64,000 bases of DNA from contig NZ_JAGTAR010000031.1 of NCBI RefSeq assembly GCF_018156225.1, positions 1 through 64,000 of the forward strand, given 5' to 3'. The translations under genes and the position numbers were made by a program. This document shows, piece by piece, positions 26,468 to 34,564 of the stretch; within the stretch, counting starts at the first letter, position 1, and each line of letters starts with the position of its first letter. The DNA is from Carboxylicivirga sediminis (GTDB lineage: Bacteria; Bacteroidota; Bacteroidia; Bacteroidales; Marinilabiliaceae). The notes beneath the pieces were generated by a model. It ran no database searches and had not been told where the DNA came from. It saw only the letters and a program-made list of their open reading frames with translations.

Positions 26468-27616
26468 TTAAAAAATTACACTACTTGGGATATTGACTAT
26501 CCTATCTTCTAACCAAATCGAATTCTCTAAATCACCCTTTTGCTCTTTCTTGTACATCGGCAATCGACTCATTAACTTCCAAATTGGCCTTGTCATTACT
26601 CCATTGTCGTTGGAGATCTTTAAAAACTCGTCTCTCTGAGCCTTATCTTTTAATACAATAGCATTTAACCAGTAGTTTGATCTACAGTCTTTTGGCTCAC
26701 AAATAAAATCAATGTCTAATTCTTTAAAAAACTCTTTGTATATACTAGCAGTTTCACGCTTACTTTTAATTATAAAATCAATTTGTTCTAGTTGAGCACA
26801 ACCTATTGCAGCATTAATGTTAGGCATCCTAAGATTATAGCCAATCTCATCGTGACTAAACTCCCAAGCATGTGGTTCTTTTGCTTGTGTTGTCAAATGC
26901 TTAGCTTTCTGAGCAAGCACATTATCATTAAAGAGGAGCATTCCTCCTCCCCCAGTGGTAATTGTTTTATTGCCGTTAAAACTTAAAACTCCTACTTTCC
27001 CATAAGTTCCTGTGTGCCTACCTTTATAATAACTTCCAAGGCTTTCTGCAGCATCTTCAACAAGCTCAAGTTTATATTCCACACAAACCTGAATTAACTC
27101 ATCAAGTCGAACCGGATGCCCAAAAGTATGCATCGGAACACACGCCTTGATTCTCCTTCCTGTTACCTTGTTATAACAAGCTCCTTTCTTAATTTCCGCG
27201 TTGGCAGCTAACCACTTCTTTACCGCCATTGGTGAGAGTCCAAGAGTATCGCGATCTACGTCTATAAATATCGGATACGCTCTGCAGTAAGATATCGCAT
27301 TAGCTGTTGCTATAAATGTAAGAGCCTGTGTTATAACTTCATCTCCTTGCTGCACTCCTACCAGCTGTAAAGCTAAATGAAGGGCATTTGTTCCATTAAC
27401 ACATACTACCGCGTTTTTGGCACCTGTGTAAATTGCCATTTCATTTTCAAATCGATCAACAAACTTACCTACACTAGAAACAAATGTTGAATCAATACAT
27501 TCGTTCAGATATTTCTTTTCATTGCCATTGAAAACAGGTGCATGCAAGGGAATGAAACCTTCAGAGTTATTATATATAGCCCTTATCTTATTTATAACAT
27601 TATGAAAACTTCCCAT
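26468..27616 (-). CDS. LegC-type PLP aminotransferase
   Basis: A DegT/DnrJ-family aminotransferase: 'IPLHAPVFNGNEKKYL', 'STFVSSVGKFVDRFE', 'VNGTNALHLALQ', 'EDAAESLGS' and 'SFNGNKTITTGGGG' with the PLP lysine. These match the LegC group, which aminates the 4-keto sugar made by LegB. The frame is open up to an ATG at 27676, but that overlaps legB by 44 bases. The ATG at 27616 lies 16 bases after the legB stop and fits the usual start of the family, so I chose it. The ATG at 27646 is a third option. It directly follows legB. Confidence 0.88.
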   Translation of the reverse strand: MGSFHNVINKIRAIYNNSEGFIPLHAPVFNGNEKKYLNECIDSTFVSSVGKFVDRFENEMAIYTGAKNAVVCVNGTNALHLALQLVGVQQGDEVITQALTFIATANAISYCRAYPIFIDVDRDTLGLSPMAVKKWLAANAEIKKGACYNKVTGRRIKACVPMHTFGHPVRLDELIQVCVEYKLELVEDAAESLGSYYKGRHTGTYGKVGVLSFNGNKTITTGGGGMLLFNDNVLAQKAKHLTTQAKEPHAWEFSHDEIGYNLRMPNINAAIGCAQLEQIDFIIKSKRETASIYKEFFKELDIDFICEPKDCRSNYWLNAIVLKDKAQRDEFLKISNDNGVMTRPIWKLMSRLPMYKKEQKGDLENSIWLEDRIVNIPSSVIF

Positions 27617-27632
27617 ATCAAATAACCTAAAT

Positions 27633-28820
27633 TTACATTTTTGCATCAAGGTATTTTCCTTTTTCCTGATGCCCAAAATCTTTAATCATTTCATGAAACA
27701 ACTGAACAATTTGCTCTTTTGACCACTTCCCTTCTATTTTTAATTCCTGGATTCTAGAAGTAAAATAATCAAGTTTATTATTATTATACTCAGGTACATT
27801 CTTAATCACACCAATATTATTAAACCGTGCTAAATCAAGTGTTTCATTTTCGGTATAAAACTCTTCAAAATCTTTCTCCCCTGTAGTATCACTTTCTGTA
27901 AATAAACAAGGCCATTTACCTTCTTCAGGAAGTGTATTAACCAATTCTCTTGCTTCATCCTCGGTAGAACACTCATATGGTTCGTACCCCAAGTCTCTTA
28001 AATATCCAATGGCAATATCTGAAAATGTAATTAAATGCAAATCTTCACTTAACTTGGGAAAGAAAATATCACGATTTTCACCGAATATACAAGACATTAA
28101 GCAAAGCTCTCCTGACTCTTTAGGAATGACGAAATAGCGCTTAATATCTTTTGGAGCAACAATAGGTTGTCTCTTTTGTATTCGTTGGTTAAATCCATGA
28201 AGCAAGCTTCCGTCAGAAAAAGCAACATTTGCAAACCTTGCAGTTGAAATTGTAATTTCTTCACTCCTGCGCATTAAAAACATTTCCATTATCCGTTTTG
28301 AGCCCCCCATCATATTTACCGGATTAGCCGCTTTATCTGTAGAAACACAAAAGTATTTTTTTGAGCCCTTACTAACTGCTTGCTGTATTGTTTTGTCTGT
28401 ATTAAAAACATTAACTTCAACCATACGCATTAAAGTGAACGGATCTTTTTCACTTCTAACATGTTTGAGAGCAGATAAATTCAATACATAATCATATTTT
28501 CCATCCGCCTCAATAAACGCATCATATTCAGCTGAACCGATATCTAGAGCGAAGGTTTGAAAATCACCATCTATATAACCAAACGAACTTCTAATGTCAC
28601 GTACCAGCTCAACCATATTGTTTTCGCTGATATCTACAATATGAAGCTTTTTAGGATTTCGCTTAAATATTTCTTTAGAAACAGCCTGTCCAATTGAGCC
28701 TGCACCGCCAATAACCAAGAATGATGATTTTGATACTATGTCATCAAGTTCATTATTATATCTCTCAATATCACTTGCAAATAATTCCTTATTACGTCCA
28801 ATCAGGTCTAGAATATTCAT
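27633..28820 (-). CDS. NDP-N-acetylglucosamine 4,6-dehydratase (LegB-like)
   Basis: A 395 aa extended SDR of the CapD/FlaA1 group. It has 'VIGGAGSIGQAVSKEIF' at the N-terminus, 'DISENNMVEL', 'LNLSALKHVRSEKDP', 'CVSTDKAANPVNMMGGSKR' (Met in place of the classical catalytic Tyr, as in related dehydratases) and 'ARFANVAFSDGS'. It forms the 4-keto-6-deoxy sugar for the LegC-like aminotransferase that follows. By the presence of the PtmE-like gene I infer GDP-GlcNAc as substrate; UDP-GlcNAc cannot be excluded. Confidence 0.87.
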   Translation of the reverse strand: MNILDLIGRNKELFASDIERYNNELDDIVSKSSFLVIGGAGSIGQAVSKEIFKRNPKKLHIVDISENNMVELVRDIRSSFGYIDGDFQTFALDIGSAEYDAFIEADGKYDYVLNLSALKHVRSEKDPFTLMRMVEVNVFNTDKTIQQAVSKGSKKYFCVSTDKAANPVNMMGGSKRIMEMFLMRRSEEITISTARFANVAFSDGSLLHGFNQRIQKRQPIVAPKDIKRYFVIPKESGELCLMSCIFGENRDIFFPKLSEDLHLITFSDIAIGYLRDLGYEPYECSTEDEARELVNTLPEEGKWPCLFTESDTTGEKDFEEFYTENETLDLARFNNIGVIKNVPEYNNNKLDYFTSRIQELKIEGKWSKEQIVQLFHEMIKDFGHQEKGKYLDAKM

Positions 28821-28831
28821 AAAAATCTGCT

Positions 28832-29941
28832 TTATTCTTTTTTCATAATTGAGTTTAATACGAGCTTTCCAAAAATCACTCCTAAACCAATAAACCCTCC
28901 TAAGAACACACTCACCACCAAAATAATCTTTTTCTTTGGTGCACTCTTCTCAATCGGCACCTTAGCCGGTTCTAGTATGGTAAAGGCGGGTGTTTGTTCA
29001 TTGACGGCTATTTTCGCTTGCTCCAACTGCTGAGCTAATCCTTTGAACACGGTAGATGACATATCGTATTCATCACTCAAACGCTGAAACTCGAGATTGA
29101 CACGCTCAGACACCATATTACGATGCTGATCCTTGTAGGCGAAAAAGGACTTTTGAGCTACTTCGTATTCCGCTTTCTTTTGATCGAACTGTCCTTGCAC
29201 AAACTCCAGGTGTTCACGAGATTGTTTGGTTTTGTATTTAATAATATAATCCTGCAATAACTCCACCGCTTTTTGCACCACCTGCGCCACCAATACAGGT
29301 TCGCCCAATTCAGCTGATACATTTATTAATCCCGTTTTTTTATCTACATCAATGACAATCACCTGTTCTACTGCAGCCATTGCCATTAGTTCTTCTTCGG
29401 ACAGATTCAATACACCATAGTCAGTTACAGCTAATTCTTCGTCGGTAGTATCGCTTAACGCATTTTTAATCGTCCAGGGGAGACGAATGGTATATTTAGC
29501 TATTTTGCTACCTAATGACTCAATGGTATCTGCTACTGCATAGTCATAAAAGGAAATTGGCTGTTGATACCCTTCAAAATGAAATTGCTGATCAATCATC
29601 GCTTTTTTAAAGGGATAGGAATTCACCACCTGCGGATATATTTCAGCAGGAATACCTGATGACTGTCCCATCATGGAACCCAGGTTAATGCCTGCCATAC
29701 TGGCTAAGCCACCTAAATTCCCCAATGCACCTGCTTGCTTTTCCTCTGATGGTATGAGCGTACAATATGCTTCATATTTAGCAGGACTGGCAAACGCAAT
29801 AATTAAACCAATAAAGATAGCGATACCAATAGAATAATAAATTGTTTTACGTCCGTTCCAAATCGTTTTGACGAGTGCAATCAGGTCTATTTCATCGTCT
29901 TTGATTATTTGGAGCTTATCGTTTTTATTTTCTGTATTCAT
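28832..29941 (-). CDS. chain-length determinant / Wzz-like protein
   Basis: A 369 aa inner-membrane protein. A short cytoplasmic start is followed by a transmembrane helix at about residues 36-54 ('IYYSIGIAIFIGLIIAF'). A large periplasmic part has a coiled coil at about 225-310, and a second transmembrane helix lies near the C-terminus ('IILVVSVFLGGFIGLGVIF') preceded by the Pro-containing 'EPAKVPIEKSAPKKK' typical of Wzz/PCP proteins. There is no tyrosine kinase domain. It controls polymer length or bridges to the outer-membrane export protein. It is separated from the wza-like gene by a repeat-filled spacer. Confidence 0.88.
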   Translation of the reverse strand: MNTENKNDKLQIIKDDEIDLIALVKTIWNGRKTIYYSIGIAIFIGLIIAFASPAKYEAYCTLIPSEEKQAGALGNLGGLASMAGINLGSMMGQSSGIPAEIYPQVVNSYPFKKAMIDQQFHFEGYQQPISFYDYAVADTIESLGSKIAKYTIRLPWTIKNALSDTTDEELAVTDYGVLNLSEEELMAMAAVEQVIVIDVDKKTGLINVSAELGEPVLVAQVVQKAVELLQDYIIKYKTKQSREHLEFVQGQFDQKKAEYEVAQKSFFAYKDQHRNMVSERVNLEFQRLSDEYDMSSTVFKGLAQQLEQAKIAVNEQTPAFTILEPAKVPIEKSAPKKKIILVVSVFLGGFIGLGVIFGKLVLNSIMKKE

Positions 29942-29994
29942 TTACTGAACTATTATTTTCTTTTATCCTCAGATGGAAATATTATTTCTTCTTT

Positions 29995-30579
29995 GCCCAC
30001 AGATTGGCCCAGATTATCACTGATTAGAAACAACGATATTGTTTCTAATAATCGTTTTAACAATTTTAACAATCAGAGAAATTGCATAGCAATTTATTTT
30101 CTGTGTTAGTCTGTGGACTTCTTTTTTAAACCTTTGTTTAGTATCTTTTCTTGTCCGCAGATTTTCGCTGATTAGCACAGATGCAAAACAACTACGTTGT
30201 TTCTTTTTGTATAGTTACAATAGACATAGCGATGCTATTTCTTTTTCTGTGATAATCTGTGTTAACCGGTGGTCCACATTTTATGTTATGCTAGATAAAA
30301 ACTTTGTTTACCACATTAAAAATAAGATTGATAAGACAAAACTAAGTATTGTTAGAATCATCCGTTGATGATTACCTTATTTTTTTGTCCGCAGATTGAC
30401 GCAGATTTTACGGATTAAAAATAAATAGCGTAACTATTTCAATTCTTTCAAAATCTGTGACAATCTGCGTAATCTGTGGTTCTATCTTTTTACTATTTTC
30501 TTTTACTTGTAAACAGGTTCGCGCGAATTATCACGGATGAAAAAAGACTACGATATTTCTTTTCTGTGTGAATCTGTGA
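29995..30579. repeat. four palindromic repeat modules between wzz- and wza-like genes
   Basis: The 675-base spacer holds four modules of one design: about 29995-30118, 30153-30277, 30387-30480 and 30516-30579. Each starts with a left arm of the type GTCCGCAGATT...GATTA.CACAGAT and ends with a right arm of the type AATCTGTG..AATCTGCGT..CTGTGG, which can pair with the left. Between the arms lie small perfect hairpins, for example GAAACAA/TTGTTTC (30027-30045), AAATTGC/GCAATTT (30079-30095) and AAATAG/CTATTT (30419-30440). Repeats of this sort are widespread between genes of Bacteroidota; their role is unknown. No gene was found here. Confidence 0.75.
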
Positions 30580-30616
30580 TTTATTTTTTCAACTACACTA
30601 TACAGTAATTATATCC

Positions 30617-33043
30617 TTAATTCCCCATTCGATCAGCAATAGTCACAATTGTCAATGACAAGGATGCCAACGCACTGGCCATGGCAATCCAGGCCGTTGC
30701 TGGCATTGGCTCACGCTCCGGCTTTTCAGGCACCACCACCTCTGAGCCTGGCATTACTTTAGGGTAGTTTCTAAAGAATAAGAAGCTCTTTGTGGATGCT
30801 GCTGCCCCGTTCGGGTAGATCACATAGGATTTTCCCTTTTTGGCGCGCAAACTAAACCCTCCTCCTGATTGCACATAGTGCTTCAGGCGCTTCCCTTCAA
30901 TAAAGGATACTGAGAGTGGATTCAATACGCCACCTGTCACCTTCACCGTTTGGAGCTCACGTGGTATCACCAGTTCATCACCATCCTGCAAAAAGATATC
31001 ATCCTTACTACCGGGTTGCTTAAGAATCTTCTCTAAATCGATACTCACCACATCAAATCCTAAATCATCAAATACCAATGAAGTATCAGATGCTACCAAC
31101 TGTTCACGTAAACGTTTAACTTTTTGAGACACTTCCACCTTACGTGTCAGCATAGCCCCTTTGGCATAAGCATTTGGCGATAAACCACCCGCACGTTGAA
31201 TAATCGTTGACACACGCTCTTTCTTGGAAGTCAGGCTAAATTGCCCTGCATAGTTAACCTCACCCATAATATTGACAACGCTTTTATCTTCATAGCCTGG
31301 TGAACGTCGGACAAATATTTGGTCGTATGGCTGTAGCACAAACATCGCATCTTCCCCATTCATCTTTAATTCGCGCGAAATGGTAAATTGAAATACGTGT
31401 GCTATTCTATCACCGGCCTTTTGGGCTTCATCGTATGACAGTCGTCGAGAAATCTCAATAAATGCCTCAGAAGCCGATTCCTTAAAACCACCTGCCTTAA
31501 AAACCAAATCAGATAAATTCATATCCTGATTGTAATCGAACTCACCTGGATACTGAACTTCACCAAATATTTCCACCGTTCGTATCTCACGCAGATCGTC
31601 AATTGAAGAGATTGTTATCATATCCTCTCGTTTGAGTTCAATATCAGATTCTCCTCTCAAAACGGCTCCCACATTGAAAGTGATGTTCTGAAGCGTTAAG
31701 TCTTCCATTAAACGGGTTATCAAACCTCTGTTCAGGAACACATCTTCCCTGACGCCATCTGCATTATCAATGAGTTGTTTCAGGGTTAATCCTTCCGTCA
31801 ATTCATAATTACCAGGCCGATACACAGCTCCCTGTATACTTACTTTATTTTCGTAACGTTCCAATATCGTACCGGCAAAAATACTGTCACCACTCTCCAG
31901 CATTACCTGCTCATATTCTTTAGCCAGTACATCCTTAAAAGCTCGCTGACGGGATGTGGTGCGATAGAGTTCTACGCGATGTGTGTAGGCATTTTCAGTA
32001 AAACCGCCTGCGTATTCAATCATATCGCTCATCTTCTCATTGCCCTTGGCTTCAAAAATGCCGTTACGCTTAAATTCTCCCCCTACTTTTATTCGTTTCT
32101 CGTAGGTTGGAACCAAAATCACGTCACCATCACTCAGAGATACATTGACATCGCTCTTTCCTTTTATTAGAAATTCGTATACATCGAGCTTTGTTACAAG
32201 CTCACCATTACGAATCACCTGTATGGCCCTAAAAGACCCTTCTTTATTGGGACCACCTGCCAGATACAGGGCATTAAATGCTGTAGCTGTTCCTGGTACG
32301 GTATAGGTTCCTGGAACAAACACTTCACCAATGACATTTACCTTGATGGACTTAACTGTTCCCACATTGATGCTCACAAATGTTTTGGGATTTGCCGATT
32401 TTAAGTCACTATAGATGGTTGTCAACTTACTACGTATGCGCTTTTGAGCTTCCTCCTGTGTTAAACGCCCCACTTGTATTGGTCCGATGTTTGGAATATT
32501 AATGAACCCATTCTTATCAACCAGTAAATTGTAGCTCTGCTGCGAAACGCCCCACACATCGATGATTATTTCATCGCCAGGCCCCAGTACATAAGATGGT
32601 GGCACGGGTAAATTCACATTAGGTTCAAAAGTCAGTTTATCATTATTAAAGAAGGAAAAACCAAATATACGCTGATCGATTACAGCTGAATCAACAGGCA
32701 TCTTCACCGACTCAATCATTCCAAATTCACTAACAGAACTTGATTCCATACCTGGCTGATTGAGGCCAGTGCCACCAGTTAACTTCACCTCATTGATGCG
32801 TTGACGGAGTTTGGTGATTTGCTCCTGGCTCATTCCTCTCGCCTGAGCTAAAGCGATAGCCTGCTGCTCACTTAAGCCACGCTTTTCCATTTCCTGAATC
32901 ATTCTCAGCACCTGTGCATCTGTCATCTCATCAACATTAACAGATTTAACATCCACTGAATTAGGATCAATACTTTGTCCCCATGTGGTAACTGAAGAAG
33001 CTACCAATAGCAATAATGACAGAAACAATAATCTCATCTTCAT
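30617..33043 (-). CDS. outer-membrane polysaccharide export protein (Wza-like, SLBB domains)
   Basis: An 808 aa exporter subunit. It has an N-terminal signal peptide ('LLFLSLLLLVASSVTTWGQS') and a short helical region with 'SEQQAIALAQARGMSQEQI'. The polysaccharide export domain follows ('YVLGPGDEIIIDVWG', about residue 150). Then come a chain of SLBB domains, each with a 'GEV..PGTY' type turn, and a C-terminal transmembrane helix near 'AWIAMASALASLSLTIVTI'. No lipobox Cys follows the signal. It is about twice the size of E. coli Wza, a usual size in Bacteroidota. It is the first gene of the minus-strand polysaccharide locus. Confidence 0.9.
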   Translation of the reverse strand: MKMRLLFLSLLLLVASSVTTWGQSIDPNSVDVKSVNVDEMTDAQVLRMIQEMEKRGLSEQQAIALAQARGMSQEQITKLRQRINEVKLTGGTGLNQPGMESSSVSEFGMIESVKMPVDSAVIDQRIFGFSFFNNDKLTFEPNVNLPVPPSYVLGPGDEIIIDVWGVSQQSYNLLVDKNGFINIPNIGPIQVGRLTQEEAQKRIRSKLTTIYSDLKSANPKTFVSINVGTVKSIKVNVIGEVFVPGTYTVPGTATAFNALYLAGGPNKEGSFRAIQVIRNGELVTKLDVYEFLIKGKSDVNVSLSDGDVILVPTYEKRIKVGGEFKRNGIFEAKGNEKMSDMIEYAGGFTENAYTHRVELYRTTSRQRAFKDVLAKEYEQVMLESGDSIFAGTILERYENKVSIQGAVYRPGNYELTEGLTLKQLIDNADGVREDVFLNRGLITRLMEDLTLQNITFNVGAVLRGESDIELKREDMITISSIDDLREIRTVEIFGEVQYPGEFDYNQDMNLSDLVFKAGGFKESASEAFIEISRRLSYDEAQKAGDRIAHVFQFTISRELKMNGEDAMFVLQPYDQIFVRRSPGYEDKSVVNIMGEVNYAGQFSLTSKKERVSTIIQRAGGLSPNAYAKGAMLTRKVEVSQKVKRLREQLVASDTSLVFDDLGFDVVSIDLEKILKQPGSKDDIFLQDGDELVIPRELQTVKVTGGVLNPLSVSFIEGKRLKHYVQSGGGFSLRAKKGKSYVIYPNGAAASTKSFLFFRNYPKVMPGSEVVVPEKPEREPMPATAWIAMASALASLSLTIVTIADRMGN

Positions 33044-33402
33044 ATATATCTTTTATCTTTCTTTGCCAGAAACTTGGAACTGCTTAAGCAAGAATTACAC
33101 CTGCAGTTTGAATCTTATTTTCAGCAAATATCCCTTACAAAAACTAACTATTTACGTCAGCTAGGTGACCTTTGGATACACTGCCGCTTCCTGACTCACA
33201 TAGCGAAATTCCATTCATACGCAAACCAGCAATTCCTATCAGACTGTAAACCAACCCACAACACCAACCAACCCTATAGCCCAACATTTGACGGCGCGAA
33301 GTTATGGATAAATAAGGACAAAAGCACGTTAAAAAAACCTATTTTTCAACATAATAATTGTTGAAATAAATCAGGCTTCATGGTTAGTCCTTACTATTCA
33401 AA
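33044..33402. other. leader region upstream of the wza-like gene
   Basis: No gene that I trust lies in these 359 bases. The minus-strand promoter of the polysaccharide locus should lie here, but no good TAnnTTTG box was found. The part next to lspA holds an AT-rich hairpin described separately. No UpxY/NusG-like antiterminator gene, common at the head of capsule loci in Bacteroides, is present. Confidence 0.4.
33334..33366 (-). terminator. possible terminator after lspA
   Basis: TTTCAACA (33344-33351) and TGTTGAAA (33359-33366) form an 8-bp stem with a 7-base loop. On the minus strand it is followed after a few bases by a run of T at 33331-33337. It lies 37 bases after the lspA stop. The stem is AT-rich and therefore weak. 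Confidence 0.4.
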
Positions 33403-34005
33403 CTACTCCTTAAAAAAACGTTTTTGGAAGAATAATATTATAATGATGCCAATAGTTATTGATGAGTCAGCTATATTAAAAACAGGTCGGAAGAAGATAA
33501 ATGGATTTCCGCCCACATAAGGCATCCACTCAGGGTATCGTCCTTCAATCAATGGGAAATACAGCATATCAACCACCTTACCATGTAAAAATGACGAGTA
33601 ACCGCCAGCTTCGGGGAAGAAAGTCGCGATTTGCCCATAACTATGATCGAATATCATTCCATAAAAAGCACTGTCGATAATATTACCAAGAGCACCTGCT
33701 AACACAAGGCCTACGCAATAAATGAGTCCCTTTGGCGCACCTTTTCTACTTAAATTAACCATGTACCAGCCAATACCCACAACCGCTACTATGCGAAAGA
33801 TACTCAAAAATGCTTTGCCAAATTTACCGGCCAGCTGCATACCAAAAGCCATTCCGTTATTTTCAACAAAATGTATAATGAACCAATTGCCTAACACAGG
33901 AATCTCATCCCCAAGCATCATGTGTGTTTTGATATAAAACTTTGACACCTGATCAACCAACAGAATCAGGAAAATTATAAGAAATGATTTTTTTAATACC
34001 GACAT
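33403..34005 (-). CDS. lspA: lipoprotein signal peptidase II
   Basis: Inner-membrane aspartic protease that removes signal peptides from prolipoproteins. Four hydrophobic helices are present with the family motifs 'ENNGMAFG', 'GALGNIIDS' and 'FNIADSSI'. The catalytic Asp pair is in the last two motifs (D118 and D187 counted from the upstream Met at 34026). An insert of about 35 residues between them ('DHSYGQIATFFPEAGGYS' and following) makes it longer than the E. coli enzyme, as in other Bacteroidota. I chose the Met at 34005, directly before 'SVLKKSFLIIF', because it gives a normal first helix. The gene follows the DksA-like gene in the ileS block. Confidence 0.93.
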   Translation of the reverse strand: MSVLKKSFLIIFLILLVDQVSKFYIKTHMMLGDEIPVLGNWFIIHFVENNGMAFGMQLAGKFGKAFLSIFRIVAVVGIGWYMVNLSRKGAPKGLIYCVGLVLAGALGNIIDSAFYGMIFDHSYGQIATFFPEAGGYSSFLHGKVVDMLYFPLIEGRYPEWMPYVGGNPFIFFRPVFNIADSSITIGIIIILFFQKRFFKE

Positions 34006-34089
34006 ATTCTCAAGAAATAAATACAATTAGTAATTACGGCTGACACCTTAACATGTTTCAAAAAAGATCATGCTATATAAAACGCACAA

Positions 34090-34124
34090 AAGACCAATGG
34101 AGTATTTACTATCATCCATTGGCC
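34090..34124 (-). terminator. hairpin after the DksA-like gene
   Basis: CCAATGGA (34094-34101) and TCCATTGG (34115-34122) pair perfectly, extended by a further pair and a wobble pair. On the minus strand a TCTTTTG follows. It lies about 35 bases after the DksA-like stop codon and before lspA, and may only partly end transcription. The T-run is short. Confidence 0.45.
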
Positions 34125-34157
34125 ATTATGCATATTGATATTTTAAATGATATCTTT

Positions 34158-34535
34158 CTACTTCTGTCCCTGCTTAGCTTCCACACTCAATGTTGCATGC
34201 GGAACAGCCTTTAAACGCTCCTTAGGAATGAGCTTACCGGTTACCCGGCAAACACCATAGGTCTTGTTTTCGATGCGCACCAAGGCCGCCGAAAGATGCT
34301 GAATGAACTTTTGTTGTCGCTGAGCCAGCTTACCCGCTTCTTCTTTGGATAATACTGCAGCTCCCTCTTCCAACACTTTAAAGGTTGGTGAGGTATCCTG
34401 TGTATCATTACCATCCTGGTGAGTAATGGTATTTCTCAGCAGCTCATAATCTTTTTTGGCCTTATCAAGTTTCTTCAGAATAATCTCTTTGAATTCCTGA
34501 AGTTCTTCGTCCGAGTAACGTGTTTTTTCAGCCAT
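34158..34535 (-). CDS. TraR/DksA-family protein with degenerate zinc finger
   Basis: A 125 aa member of the DksA/TraR family. An N-terminal helical hairpin is followed by a finger region 'YGVCRVTGKLIPKERLKAVPHATLSVEAK'-like, of which only the first of the four usual Cys remains (C-x-x-T and S-x-x-A replace the C-x-x-C pairs). In E. coli, DksA enters the RNA polymerase secondary channel and works with ppGpp. The ungainly zinc site suggests metal-independent folding, and I recall similar finger sequences in other Bacteroidota. It lies 29 bases after ileS and is probably read with it. Confidence 0.87.
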   Translation of the reverse strand: MAEKTRYSDEELQEFKEIILKKLDKAKKDYELLRNTITHQDGNDTQDTSPTFKVLEEGAAVLSKEEAGKLAQRQQKFIQHLSAALVRIENKTYGVCRVTGKLIPKERLKAVPHATLSVEAKQGQK

Positions 34536-34564
34536 AATGACTAAGTTTTAGTTTACACATACCA

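Noticed and set aside
27617-27676. N-terminal extension of the LegC-type aminotransferase
   Set aside because: It would overlap the legB gene by 44 bases and has no counterpart in the family start I know.
33074-33364. Open frame of 96 codons upstream of the wza-like gene, plus strand
   Set aside because: Its composition is unlike a real protein (many Gln, His, Asn and no family pattern), it faces away from both neighbours, and it covers the region where the locus promoter should lie.
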